From JALYNX01 sp963746905 (GTDB lineage Bacteria; Actinomycetota; Acidimicrobiia; Spongiisociales; ZC4RG35), in assembly GCA_963746905.1 (NCBI GenBank), contig CAVVCY010000001.1, forward strand, positions 186,001 to 250,000: 64,000 nt of DNA, written 5' to 3'. The notes beneath the pieces were generated by a model that was not told the origin of the DNA, made no database searches, and saw only the letters and a list, made by a program, of their open reading frames with translations. A program made the position numbers and the translations under genes. Shown in pieces: positions 38,067 through 47,775 of the stretch. Numbering within the stretch: position 1 is the stretch's first letter; every line of letters begins with the position of its first letter.

Positions 38067-38837
38067 ATGAAGACTGTCATCCTGGCTGGAGGACTCGGGA
38101 CGCGCCTGAGCGAGGAGACCACTGGCAAGCCGAAGCCGATGGCGGAGGTTGGTGGGAGGCCGATGCTCTGGCATATCCTCAACATCTACGCAGCGCACGG
38201 TTTCGACGACTTCGTGGTCGCATGCGGTTACCGGGGCGACATCATCAAGGATTACTTTGCGAACTTCTTCGTCCGTAACAGCGATCTGTCGGTTGATCTC
38301 GCCAGTGGTGACATAAGGACCCTGGGCGTGGCCAGCCCATCATGGCGAGTCGCTTGCATCGATACTGGTCTCGAGACGATGACCGGTGGGCGGCTCCTGG
38401 AATTGAAGGATCTCCTGGCCTCATCGGGAACGTTCATGGTCACCTACGGGGACGGTCTCGCAGACGTCGACCTGGAGGCGCTGGTCAGCTTCCATCAGAG
38501 CCACGGCGGGTTGGCAACAGTCACGGCCGTCCACCCGCCCCCGCGGTTTGGAGCCATGGAAATCGAGGACGATCGGGTCACCCTCTTCAGTGAGAAGAAT
38601 CCATCTGATGCCGGATGGATCAATGGTGGTTTCTTCGTGTTCGAGCCTGGCGTTTTGGACTACATCGATGGAAGTGCCACTCGTCTCGAGGCGGAACCGC
38701 TCTCTCGCCTAGCTGCAGATGGCCAACTGATGGCATTTCGCCATGAAGGGTTCTGGAAGCCAATGGACACCTTGCGCGAGAAGCTGGAGTTGGAAACCCT
38801 TTGGTCGTCGGGTCGCCCTCCTTGGAAGGTCTGGTGA
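38067..38837 (+). CDS. rfbF: Glucose-1-phosphate cytidylyltransferase
   Basis: Makes CDP-glucose from CTP and glucose-1-phosphate. The nucleotide-binding start is ILAGGLGTRLSEETTGKPKPM, then GGRPMLWHILNIY. VTYGDGLADVDLEAL carries the metal-binding Asp, and NGGFFVFEPGVLDYI and GFWKPMDTLREK are family motifs. The 256-residue length is normal. The next gene starts in a GTGA overlap with its stop, so rfbF and rfbG are translationally coupled. Confidence 0.93.
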   Translation: MKTVILAGGLGTRLSEETTGKPKPMAEVGGRPMLWHILNIYAAHGFDDFVVACGYRGDIIKDYFANFFVRNSDLSVDLASGDIRTLGVASPSWRVACIDTGLETMTGGRLLELKDLLASSGTFMVTYGDGLADVDLEALVSFHQSHGGLATVTAVHPPPRFGAMEIEDDRVTLFSEKNPSDAGWINGGFFVFEPGVLDYIDGSATRLEAEPLSRLAADGQLMAFRHEGFWKPMDTLREKLELETLWSSGRPPWKVW

Positions 38838-39916
38838 CCGCCTCGATTCCGCGATACCTCGAAGTATTCAAGGGGGTGCGGACTCTTATTACCGGGCATA
38901 CCGGCTTCAAAGGGAGTTGGCTGTCACTTTGGTTGCAATCCCTTGGTGCCGAAGTCTTCGGACTGGCGCTGTCGCCCGAGTCCGACTTGTCGCTGTATTC
39001 CGTGGCCGGGGTCGAAGACGGTATGCACACAACGATTGGAGACATCCGCGATCTCGACCAGGTTACGGACGTCTTTGGGACTGTCCGTCCCGAACTGGTC
39101 TTCCATCTTGCCGCGCAGTCGCTTGTCCGACGTTCTTATGGAGATCCACTATCCACATACGCGACCAACGTGATGGGAACACTTCATGTGTTGGAGGCAG
39201 CTCGGCGGGCGTCGGGGCTCAAGGGAGTCGTCGTGGTCACGAGTGACAAGTGCTACGAAAACCGGGAGACTCTCTGGAGTTATCGGGAGTCGGATCCCAT
39301 GGGAGGCGCCGATCCCTACAGCTCGAGCAAGGGCTGCGCCGAAATTGCTACTGCTGCGTATCGCGATTCGTTCTTCGATAGCGACGGGTCGGCGCTGATC
39401 GCTACCGCCCGCGCCGGCAATGTCATCGGCGGCGGAGATTGGTCCGAAGATCGTCTCGTGCCTGACATCGCTCGGGCCATAGCTTCGAACAGGCCGGCAG
39501 TCATTCGCAACCCGAGCTCGGTGCGGCCTTGGCAACACGTGCTCGAGCCGCTGCGTGGTTACTTGATGCTGGGGGCGGGCCTGATGGACGGAGAGTCGGA
39601 TCTTGCCCAGGGCTGGAATTTCGGACCGGGCGCTGAAGGCACTCTTTCTGTTCAGGCCCTGGGTGAGCGAGTGGTGGGTGCGTGGGGCAAAGGTTCCCTC
39701 GAAATTGGTTCGACGACAAATGGGCCGCACGAGGCCGCCCTGCTGACACTGGATACAACCAAAGCTCGTACTCTGCTCGGTTACCACCCGGTGATTGATA
39801 TCAACGAAGGCATTTCTCTCACTGTGGATTGGTATCGGCACCATGCTGAGAGTCCTGGCGAGGCTCGGGCCATGACCGAGCGCCAGATAGCTGCCTACGT
39901 CGACTCACTGGCGTGA
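38834..39916 (+). CDS. rfbG: CDP-glucose 4,6-dehydratase
   Basis: Converts CDP-glucose to CDP-4-keto-6-deoxyglucose. I choose GTG 38834, in a GTGA overlap with rfbF; a longer upstream frame is shadow. Motifs: LITGHTGFKGSWL for NAD, HLAAQSLVRRSY, VTSDKCYEN with the dehydratase acid/base residues, and DPYSSSKGCAE with YxxxK. Length about 360 residues. It ends in another GTGA overlap with the next sugar-enzyme gene. Confidence 0.93.
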   Translation: MTASIPRYLEVFKGVRTLITGHTGFKGSWLSLWLQSLGAEVFGLALSPESDLSLYSVAGVEDGMHTTIGDIRDLDQVTDVFGTVRPELVFHLAAQSLVRRSYGDPLSTYATNVMGTLHVLEAARRASGLKGVVVVTSDKCYENRETLWSYRESDPMGGADPYSSSKGCAEIATAAYRDSFFDSDGSALIATARAGNVIGGGDWSEDRLVPDIARAIASNRPAVIRNPSSVRPWQHVLEPLRGYLMLGAGLMDGESDLAQGWNFGPGAEGTLSVQALGERVVGAWGKGSLEIGSTTNGPHEAALLTLDTTKARTLLGYHPVIDINEGISLTVDWYRHHAESPGEARAMTERQIAAYVDSLA

Positions 39917-40875
39917 GCTACGCGAAAGAGAGTTACCTCGTCACCGGGGCAACGGGCTTCATCGGACGACGTCTCATCGAGCGGTTGGTCCGAGAAGAGC
40001 TGAGCGTTCATTGTCTTTTGACGCATGAACGATCACAGGCGAGTCGCCTGCCTGCGATTTCCGGAGCTCTCCCGGTGGAAGTCGATATGTCCGACCGGCG
40101 CTCTCTTCATCTAACGATGAAAACCATCAAGCCACATGTGGTGATCAATCTGGCCGCGCAAGGCGTTCAGCCCGCCGAACGCGACGGGTACTCGTTGCTC
40201 GCCGGTAACGCCGGAATTCTGGCCCAACTGCTCCAATCCTTGGAAGAGTTTTCTCCGCGAAGAGTCCTCCACATGGGCAGTTGGTCCGAATATGGGGATC
40301 CAGGCGATGCCGGTCTCGTCACCGAAGATCATCCATTGGACCCGTTGTCCCTCTACGGTGCATCAAAGGCAGCTGCGACGATCTTTGGGAACGCCCTTGC
40401 CCGGCAAATGGGGATCCCATTGATAGTGCTTCGACTATTCAACGTTTTTGGAGTCGGAGAAGGGCAGCGGCGTCTAGTACCTTATCTCATCAAGCATCTG
40501 AGCCGAGACGAGCCAGCGGAGCTTACGCCAGGCGATCAAACACGCGATTTTGTCTATGTGGACGACGTCGTCGAGGCCATTCTGGTGGCGGCGACCAGCG
40601 AGCACCTTCTCCCGAATGTCTACAACGTATGCTCCGGGCGAGCGGTCGATGTGCGTTTCGTGGCTGAGACAGCTGCCGACATCATGGGCAAGCCACGAGA
40701 GCTCCTTCAATTCGGCGCCCGGGCGGCCCGCCCCGATGAGCCGCAGTGGATGGTCGGGGACAACACTCGATTCACATCCGCGACCCATTGGAGGCCCCAG
40801 ATAAGTCTCGAGGAAGGCATTCTGCGGATGGTCGAAGCGGGGAAAGACGCAGGCATTGGCTCGGAGGAAGCGTGA
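39913..40875 (+). CDS. NAD-dependent sugar reductase/epimerase following CDP-glucose dehydratase
   Basis: Extended short-chain dehydrogenase: GATGFIGRRLIERL, MGSWSEYGDPG with the catalytic Ser region, and LYGASKAA with YxxxK. It begins in a GTGA overlap with rfbG and ends in another with the next glycosyltransferase. It probably reduces CDP-4-keto-6-deoxyglucose at C4 as the final step of a CDP-6-deoxyhexose. There is no rfbH-like 3-dehydratase here, so a 3,6-dideoxy sugar is less likely unless made elsewhere. Confidence 0.82.
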   Translation: MSYAKESYLVTGATGFIGRRLIERLVREELSVHCLLTHERSQASRLPAISGALPVEVDMSDRRSLHLTMKTIKPHVVINLAAQGVQPAERDGYSLLAGNAGILAQLLQSLEEFSPRRVLHMGSWSEYGDPGDAGLVTEDHPLDPLSLYGASKAAATIFGNALARQMGIPLIVLRLFNVFGVGEGQRRLVPYLIKHLSRDEPAELTPGDQTRDFVYVDDVVEAILVAATSEHLLPNVYNVCSGRAVDVRFVAETAADIMGKPRELLQFGARAARPDEPQWMVGDNTRFTSATHWRPQISLEEGILRMVEAGKDAGIGSEEA

Positions 40876-41858
40876 GCTCCAAGCCTCTTATATCGATAAT
40901 CGTCCCTGTTCTCGATGAAGAAGACAACGTCGAGCCGCTTTACAACGCGGTGACGACAGTGATGGGGGACCTATGCGATCGCTACGACTACGAACTGCTG
41001 TTTACCGACAACCACAGCTCGGATCAGACGTTCTCCAGATTGGAGGCGATCGCCGCAACTGACAATCGGGTGCGAGCATTTCGTTTCTCCAAGAACTTCG
41101 GATTCCAGCGCTCGATCCTCACCGGGTACATCGAGGCCATGGGCGAAGCTGTTATCGAGATCGATGCGGACATGCAGGATCCGCCGGAACTAATCCCTCA
41201 GTTCATCGAGAAGTGGGAAGAGGGCTACCACGTCGTCTATGGAGTCCGTAGGACGAGGCAAGAGAGTTTCCTGTCGCAGAAGGCTCGTTCACTCTTTTAC
41301 TGGCTCATAGACATGCTGAGCGAGGACAGCCTCCCTCACGATGCCGGTGATTTTCGGCTGGTGAGCAGACAGGTCGTGGATCTGATCAAAGAGGTGGATG
41401 ACTATCACCCCTATCTGCGAGGGCTGATCGCTTCGTTTGGGTTTGACCAGATCGGCATCCCTTACGACCGAAATGCGCGGACACGTGGCGAAAGCAAGTT
41501 CTCGTTCGGAAAGCTCCTTTCCCTCGCAGTCGACGGGATTCTGGTGCATTCAGTCGTGCCATTGAGAATCGCCTCGATTGTGGGCTTCGTCATGGCCCTC
41601 CTCATGGTCATCGTCCTAGTTGGGTACGCGATTGGGCGGATCTTCTTTGGCCAGGACTGGCCGGCTGGATTTGCGACCACGACCATGCTTCTGCTCTTAA
41701 GCATCGCCCTGAACGCGCTCTTTCTCGGGGTCATCGGTGAATATCTCGGGCGGATCTATCAGCAGGTGAAGAAGAGGCCGGTCACGATCATCGAACGGGA
41801 GATCGGGGTCACTCGTCCTATGGAGCGGCATGAAGCTCAGGAGAGCACTCCTCTGTGA
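40872..41858 (+). CDS. DPM1/ArnC-like glycosyltransferase (GT2)
   Basis: Start GTG 40872 in a GTGA overlap. The GT2 domain has ISIIVPVLDEEDNV, FTDNHSSDQT, and EIDADMQDPPELI with the D-A-D-x-Q-D-P-P motif of undecaprenyl-phosphate sugar transferases. Two C-terminal helices (IVGFVMALLMVIVLVGYAI and LLLLSIALNALFLGVIGEYLGRIY) match the DPM1/GtrB/ArnC group. It would charge a lipid carrier with a sugar for use at the outer membrane face by a GT-C enzyme. It is the fourth gene of the CDP-sugar operon. Confidence 0.88.
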   Translation: MSSKPLISIIVPVLDEEDNVEPLYNAVTTVMGDLCDRYDYELLFTDNHSSDQTFSRLEAIAATDNRVRAFRFSKNFGFQRSILTGYIEAMGEAVIEIDADMQDPPELIPQFIEKWEEGYHVVYGVRRTRQESFLSQKARSLFYWLIDMLSEDSLPHDAGDFRLVSRQVVDLIKEVDDYHPYLRGLIASFGFDQIGIPYDRNARTRGESKFSFGKLLSLAVDGILVHSVVPLRIASIVGFVMALLMVIVLVGYAIGRIFFGQDWPAGFATTTMLLLLSIALNALFLGVIGEYLGRIYQQVKKRPVTIIEREIGVTRPMERHEAQESTPL

Positions 41859-41879
41859 TCGTCATTTCGAGCTCGCAAG

Positions 41880-42620
41880 ATGGATGAGCGGCTGCTTGGG
41901 GTGTATCCCGAGTTGGAGAGCGGCCATTTCTGGTGGCGTGTCCGCCGTGAGTTCGTAGCGTCTTTGATCGCGACAAGACGACCCATCGAAGGCTCATCGA
42001 TCCTGGACGTCGGCTGTGGTTCTGGCGTCACGATGCGTTTTCTTCGCGGGCTGGGCGCAACACGAACGACTGGGGTCGAGGTCGCACCAGAAGCCTTGGG
42101 GGCCATAGCGCAGGCATCCGACGACATCATTCTTGGGGACATCATGTCCGTGGACATCGTCGAACAGTTCGATGTGATCCTGATGCTCGACGTGCTCGAA
42201 CACATCGAGAATGATGCGAATGCCGTCCATCGAGTGATGGAGTTGCTTGGCCGGGACGGCTTGTTGATTGTCAGCGTTCCGGCGTATATGGCCCTGTGGT
42301 CACGGCACGATGTGTTGAATGCTCATTTCCGCCGCTACCGGGTGGGAGAGGTACGACGGCTTCTTTCTGACGCCGGTTTGGAGGTGACGCAGGCCGGCTA
42401 CATGTTCGCGGGGCTGGTCATCCCAAAGCTGATCAGTCGTTTCCTCGAGAGGTTTGGACGCGACGCATCATCGTCCGCCGTCAAGATGGTCGGTATGAGC
42501 AGGCTCAACACGTTGGCCTACCGATGGTTCCATGCCGAAGCGCGGATCGCACAGCGTCGAACATCAATGCTGCCTTTCGGCACATCGATCGTCGCGGTGG
42601 CCACTCGGCCAGGGCGGTAG
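41880..42620 (+). CDS. SAM-dependent methyltransferase
   Basis: 246 residues. Motif I is ILDVGCGSGVTMRFL; later LMLDVLEHIENDANAV and GLLIVSVPAYMALWSRHD fit the UbiE/COQ5-like sugar or lipid methyltransferases. The WW motif near the start (FWWRVRREFV) is common in this subgroup. It follows the glycosyltransferase after 21 bases, so it belongs to the CDP-sugar operon. The next gene is convergent. Confidence 0.85.
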   Translation: MDERLLGVYPELESGHFWWRVRREFVASLIATRRPIEGSSILDVGCGSGVTMRFLRGLGATRTTGVEVAPEALGAIAQASDDIILGDIMSVDIVEQFDVILMLDVLEHIENDANAVHRVMELLGRDGLLIVSVPAYMALWSRHDVLNAHFRRYRVGEVRRLLSDAGLEVTQAGYMFAGLVIPKLISRFLERFGRDASSSAVKMVGMSRLNTLAYRWFHAEARIAQRRTSMLPFGTSIVAVATRPGR

Positions 42621-42630
42621 GTCACCCGTC

Positions 42631-43953
42631 TCAAGCAAGATCGAACAGCTCGAAGGAGAGGTCGGACACCACCTTCACGACGCCGTCATCGTGGTGTAAG
42701 TCGAGTCGCCGAAGGCGTGATCTGAGATCGGCGCTGAGGTTTGTGTAAGGCCTGGTCGCAAGGGCGCGCTCACCGGCTTCGAGCAACGCGGCCGCGTACG
42801 CGGCCCCGGTTCGGGACTGGAGAACATACTCGCGAGCGAGATCTCCTCGGCGAATCCGCCCCTCGTCGTCATCGACGAGAGCACGTATCGCATTCTCCAG
42901 GCCTACCACCGCATTCCCGGGGTCAACCTTGATCGCGACCTCGTCGGGAAGCTCTGAGTAATGGGCGTGATCGAAGACGATGGTGGGAAGCGCGAACAGC
43001 AGCTGGGTGAGCACGCTGGCGGACTGTCCTTCCAGCACGGGATCGCGAAGCGCGGCCGCTATGTCGGCCCGAGCGAGAATGTCCTCGAGCAGCCCGTCAC
43101 TGACTCGGCCCGTGATAGTGAACCGGTCCTGGACACCCAGCGATCGGGCCAGGCGAAGGAGATCGGCCGCGGCCTGGTCCTCCACAGGGCCGACCGCCCA
43201 CAGTTGGAGTCGGTTGGCGAGGTCGGGGTCACGGGCGATCGCCTCGAGAAGGAGGTCGATGCGGCGGTTCGCATTGATGGCGCCCACAGAGACCAGCAGG
43301 AGGTCTTGATCCTCCAACTCATCGAGAAGGGCCGAGGTGGCGGCTCTGTCGTTGTGCTCGAAACCGAGTTCCGTTGATGGCACAGGCAAGGGGGCGACAG
43401 TGACATCACCAAGCAGCGTTCCGTCGATCATCCGCCCATGCCACCAGGAATGGACGACAACGCCCAAGCTCCCCTCCGTCGCGATCTCTGATAGGGGCAC
43501 ACTGGCGCAATATCGCAGCCATTCGTTATCGCCACCGGCCTTCTCAGGGTTCCGGATGATCCGCGCCGCATCTGCTCCGTAAGTGGTCTCAACGCGCTTC
43601 GCCAAGGCGTCGATCCCATTCTGCACGACAGCAACGTGGCGAACGAGGGAGGTCAATGCCACGTCGTGAAGGACGACGAGGCCCGGAAGCGCCTGAGCAA
43701 GTGGAAGGATGAGAGAGTGCCTCGGGCTGTTACCGAACACGTAGACCACAAGATCAAATGTCGCGAGGGCATCGAGAACTTCACCATCGGATTGCCCAAA
43801 TGGAGTCACGCGGACCGGGCAAGGCCTGTAAGTGGCTTCCGCGGGGCACCACACCTCGATGTCCCACCGATCAGTCAAGCTCGGAATTGCCCGAACCATG
43901 ACGTCGCCTACAGCGCTCTCTGGCGACATCGGTACGACCATGGCGACTTTCAT
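42631..43953 (-). CDS. Family 4 glycosyltransferase
   Basis: ATG 43953 (in an ATGA overlap with the preceding gene) gives 440 residues. GT-B features are MKVAMVVPMSPESAVGDV at the start, LVSVGAINANRRIDLLLEAI, the sugar-nucleotide half with FTITGRVSDGLLEDILARADIA, and QSASVLTQLLFALPTIVFD. A long C-terminal extension ends the protein. It is the last gene of a run with two related transferases upstream. Confidence 0.8.
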   Translation of the reverse strand: MKVAMVVPMSPESAVGDVMVRAIPSLTDRWDIEVWCPAEATYRPCPVRVTPFGQSDGEVLDALATFDLVVYVFGNSPRHSLILPLAQALPGLVVLHDVALTSLVRHVAVVQNGIDALAKRVETTYGADAARIIRNPEKAGGDNEWLRYCASVPLSEIATEGSLGVVVHSWWHGRMIDGTLLGDVTVAPLPVPSTELGFEHNDRAATSALLDELEDQDLLLVSVGAINANRRIDLLLEAIARDPDLANRLQLWAVGPVEDQAAADLLRLARSLGVQDRFTITGRVSDGLLEDILARADIAAALRDPVLEGQSASVLTQLLFALPTIVFDHAHYSELPDEVAIKVDPGNAVVGLENAIRALVDDDEGRIRRGDLAREYVLQSRTGAAYAAALLEAGERALATRPYTNLSADLRSRLRRLDLHHDDGVVKVVSDLSFELFDLA

Positions 43954-44975
43954 CGGGTCAACTCTTTCACCACCCTGTCCCATGACAAATCGAGTCCCAA
44001 GGCGAGGGCTCTGGCCTCTCGGCCCATCACATCAGATAGGTTCCGGCGTAAGGCGATCTCATCGAAGCTGGCAGCCAAAGCCTCAGCGTCAGGTGCGGAA
44101 ATCAGCCCGGTGCGACGGTCCTGAACGAGTGTCAAGGTGCCGCCTGAATCCGTTGCGGTGATGGTGGGTTTGTTGGACATTGCCGCCTCGTAGCAGACGT
44201 AGCCGTAGGAGTCCTCGTCTACGGGCACGTAGACCGAAGCGATGCACCGGCTCAGGAGGTCGAGCTTTTCGTCATCGCTGATCCACCGTGCGATGAGCTC
44301 GACTCGGTCTTTGGTTCCTGCATCGTCGATTTCTCGCTCGAGAGCGTCGAGCAGGGCGGGGTTGTCCGGAACACCTGCAACAACAAGGCGATATCCAGGC
44401 TGTGCATACCTCATCGCCTGGACAGCCAGCAGTTGCCGCTTTCCTCCGGATATGCGGCCCAGCGCCACGATGAAGTCCTCTGCGGGCAAGGAGATGTATT
44501 CATGCGCCGCGTGTGGGGGGGTCATGAGGATTTCCGAAGCGACTCCGTTGCTCCGTTTGAGCCGGTCTGCCACTGTCGGTGAGATGGCGTAGATCCGGTT
44601 GGCTTTGGCGAACGCTGCGCGGTCCGCGGTGCGAATGGCGTCGACGACGGGATCCAGCAACGGATCCGACGGCCAGCCGACCGGCGGGGGGTCGTACGCC
44701 TGTCTGAACTGATGGACGAGCCAGATCACGACGTCGTGATGCGGAATCAAGTAGGCGGGGAACTTCAGGCCGATGATCCGGTCGACATTGACTGCCTGCA
44801 GCATCGCCGCGGCGACGATGCCCTCGAGAATCTGTTGGGAGTTGTTCCCGAGAGGGAGCCTGAGGAGCTCAGCCTCGTGGCCGGCCTTCCGAAGCTCGAT
44901 TACCAGCCGGTCCGCGAGGAGCTCTGCTCCACCCCGGGTAAATGGAGCCGCGTTGTTACCTACGAGCAGTTTCAC
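43950..44975 (-). CDS. Family 4 glycosyltransferase, paralogue A
   Basis: GTG 44975 overlaps the preceding stop (GTGA). About 341 residues. It shares motifs with the next-upstream transferase: PHHDVVIWLVHQFRQAYD, then GRISGGKRQLLAVQAM and VYVPVDEDSYGYVCYEA with the E-x7-E region. The N-terminal loop is FTRGGAELL. The two genes look like a tandem duplication that has diverged. Sugar is unknown. Confidence 0.85.
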   Translation of the reverse strand: MKLLVGNNAAPFTRGGAELLADRLVIELRKAGHEAELLRLPLGNNSQQILEGIVAAAMLQAVNVDRIIGLKFPAYLIPHHDVVIWLVHQFRQAYDPPPVGWPSDPLLDPVVDAIRTADRAAFAKANRIYAISPTVADRLKRSNGVASEILMTPPHAAHEYISLPAEDFIVALGRISGGKRQLLAVQAMRYAQPGYRLVVAGVPDNPALLDALEREIDDAGTKDRVELIARWISDDEKLDLLSRCIASVYVPVDEDSYGYVCYEAAMSNKPTITATDSGGTLTLVQDRRTGLISAPDAEALAASFDEIALRRNLSDVMGREARALALGLDLSWDRVVKELTR

Positions 44976-46021
44976 GATTCCTCCCCGAGAAGCCTGGGGA
45001 TGACGTGCGCCCACGAAATATTGAGCTCGTCCCGCCGGGCGAAGCTCTGCGCTCCCATGAGTTCTGCAGCGGTCTGATCCTCGTAGAGCCGGTCAAATGC
45101 CGCCGCCAGATCACGAGGATTCGGATCGGTGACAAGCCCTTCCTTCCCATCGCGTACGAACTCGAGCACCCCGCCCGCGTCGCGGACTGTGATGATGGGC
45201 TTGGACGAGTGCGAAGCCTCCAGTGACGTGTAGCCATAGGAGTCCTCGTCGACCGGCAGGTAGACAAGTGAAAGGCATCGGGCCATTAGGTTGACCTTGT
45301 CGGCGTCATCCAGCCATTGGAAGCGGAGCTCGACTCGATCCTCAAGGGAGTGCCCTCGCACGTAGTCGCGGATCTCACTTTCGTAGAGCTCCGAATCAGG
45401 CCTGCCCGCGATGACGAGCCGAACCGGGCTCGAGGTGAATGTCATCGCCTGAACGGCGAGAAGCTGACGCTTGATCGGGCTGATGCGACTTGGGTAGAAA
45501 ATGAAGTCGCCGTGTCCGTCGTTCCTGAAACGCGATGTATCTCCTCCGAGCGGAGGGAAAAGCGGCTCTACGGTGAGGTCGTTGTATTCCCGCACCCGGG
45601 CTTTGACGATCAAGGAGTTGGTGAATACATCACGTGACTCTCGCAGGCCCTGGTTGTCGATTCGTCTCAGGGCCTCGCGATACGCCACGGTTTCAGCGTT
45701 TGCAGGTCCATCGCGATACGGCGTGTCCCAAAGGTCAAAAAGCTGCCGATAGTGGTGGATGAACCAGGTCGCCTTGTTGTGATGACGGATGACGTGAGCA
45801 GGCCAGCGGATCGCAATCAGGCGGTCCGCGTTGCCTACGAACGGTGTCGCACGAAGACCAACAATCGCAGGGAGGGAAGCACGGGCGCCGGGCGGGAAAG
45901 GCAGGTAGAACTCCTCGACCTCATGCCCGACTGCCCGCATGGCCTCGGCCGTCCATCGGACGATGAGTCGATCACCACCTTCGATCAGTGGGACTGAGGT
46001 CGATGCGATGATCACGCGCAC
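44972..46021 (-). CDS. Family 4 glycosyltransferase, paralogue B
   Basis: 349 residues from GTG 46021, two bases after the FkbM gene. Shares RHHNKATWFIHHYRQLFD, SRISPIKRQLLAVQAM and VYLPVDEDSYGYTSLEA with the adjacent transferase, confirming a tandem pair. The N-terminal loop LIEGGDRLIV corresponds to the GG loop of GT4 enzymes. No membrane segment is present. Confidence 0.85.
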   Translation of the reverse strand: MRVIIASTSVPLIEGGDRLIVRWTAEAMRAVGHEVEEFYLPFPPGARASLPAIVGLRATPFVGNADRLIAIRWPAHVIRHHNKATWFIHHYRQLFDLWDTPYRDGPANAETVAYREALRRIDNQGLRESRDVFTNSLIVKARVREYNDLTVEPLFPPLGGDTSRFRNDGHGDFIFYPSRISPIKRQLLAVQAMTFTSSPVRLVIAGRPDSELYESEIRDYVRGHSLEDRVELRFQWLDDADKVNLMARCLSLVYLPVDEDSYGYTSLEASHSSKPIITVRDAGGVLEFVRDGKEGLVTDPNPRDLAAAFDRLYEDQTAAELMGAQSFARRDELNISWAHVIPRLLGEES

Positions 46022-46023
46022 GA

Positions 46024-47768
46024 TCAGCCCACCTCAGGAGGACTGGTCACTGTGTGGAGCCGATTCAGGACGGACGGGTCTAAGGGGGTGAACTGGGCGA
46101 GCAGTTGGTTGACCTGTCGTGACTCAGCCGCAGCAACGAGCCCGCGGAAGGTCTCTAAGTATCGACGACCATTACGCCAGCGACTCACTCGGCTCCGGAG
46201 CCCTGATGCACTCATACCCAGGAACCGGGCTCTTACCTCGGGGCGGACCGCATAGGAGCGGATCAGCCACTCGCGGCCGTAGCCGGCGATCAACTTGTCG
46301 GTCTCGACCCGGACTTCCCCCGGATTCGGGCGACGCTCAAGCGCAACCTCGAAGAGTGCCTTCACGAGGATCTCGTGATGCACGCGGCCCGGGGTGTAGG
46401 TATGGCCCTGATGCCCTACCGAGACTCCCAACTCTTTCAACGTGCTGATGCTCTCCCAGGCCAAGAGATCAGAGCGAACACGTGCACGATCGCGCGCCGG
46501 ACGAGTCATCGCCTCCGGGGACTCAGCTAACTCCGCGCGATCACCAGGAGCGGGTCGCCGCGGTCGAGGCGATCCGTCCAATCAGCGAGCCCAGAGGCGT
46601 CAGCGACCCGACCGAGGATCGTCAGATAGAGCAGAGACACTGCCTCCAGGGGAGGCAGATTGGTGATGGCGAGCGAGAGGAGATCGGACTCGGGAGCTCC
46701 GTTGAGCGGCGTTTTCTCGACGCTGAGAAGCTTCTTAAATGTCAGACGGCGACGTTCCGCTCGAGCGCCGGGTTCCAGCGCCCGTGGGTCACGCCCTTCC
46801 CTGGTCCGTGATTCGTCTTCAACCAGAAGAGCCTGTGCGCCCTTCCTGGCGGTTTCGGTCGTTGGCCAACCAATGGCAGAAGATTCACCGGCTCTCCGGG
46901 TCGGATCTGGGCCAGGGCGCTTCCGATTCTGGGCAGCTCGAGCGGCACGTGCGAGCGAATCACCCTTCGTCCTCCGTAGGCCGATATTCTCTGCAGCAAG
47001 AGCAGCAATACTCGCGATGAGCTGAGGACGCTCCTCCTCGAGATCTGCCATTGCTGCGCGTGTGTATTCGTCCAAGGGGTTGGCCGGAACCGACAACGCC
47101 GATTCCAAACCCGCGTCGATCGTGAGATAGTGGTTGAGCCCGTCGAACAGACAGTGCACGTAACCGACCTCAGTCAGCAGCGAAACTGCTTCATCGCCGG
47201 CGGTACGTCCGATCCCAGGCGCTACGCCCTCGATCACACACACCAGAGGGCGCATCGAGCCGCCGAGAAGACCACGGACGACGGCCGCCTCGGCACCTTC
47301 CGCATCGATTTTGAGCACATCGACGTGTGTGATACCGAGTTCTGGCAGGAGTGTGTCGAGACGTCGGACCGGTACCTCGAGTGTCCTGACCTCGTGTTCG
47401 GAATCTCCGACTTGGGAACCCTCCACGATCGTCGCCCAACCGGGATTGGTCGGGAGTCGGAGTGTGGCCGTCCCATCCCTGTCACCGATCGCGACGCTCA
47501 AGTTGATGTCCTCCGGGCGGGCTTCTTCGAAAGCTAAAAGACGGTCAGGCTGCGGTTCGATGTTGATCCCGCGCCATCCACGCTCGTATAACGCGCGGGT
47601 GACCGAGTCGTAGGACGGGTCAAATGCTCCGACGTCGACGTAGAAGCAGCTCCCGCGCTGGCCCAGGGCGCGCCAGAGGACTACGTCCTCGCCGTGCTGA
47701 GCGAAGGAGATGAACCCCTCGGGGTCACTCACCTCTGGAGCCCAGCTACCGACATGGCAGCGGCACAT
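46024..47768 (-). CDS. FkbM-type methyltransferase joined to a DUF4214 domain (frameshift)
   Basis: The N-terminal domain is FkbM-like: ISFAQHGEDVVLWRAL, YVDVGAFDPSYDSVT, ERGWRGINIEPQP and HVDVLKIDAEGAE. FkbM enzymes O-methylate sugars or polyketides. A charged linker follows, then AVSLLYLTILGRVADASGLADW, the start of DUF4214. The frame shifts near 46535 and continues as LAESPEAMTRP and further helices to 46024. DUF4214 is often found in surface-polymer proteins. ATG 47768 or GTG 47732 could be the start. The linker may hide another indel. Confidence 0.72.
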
Positions 47769-47775
47769 GGTCCAC

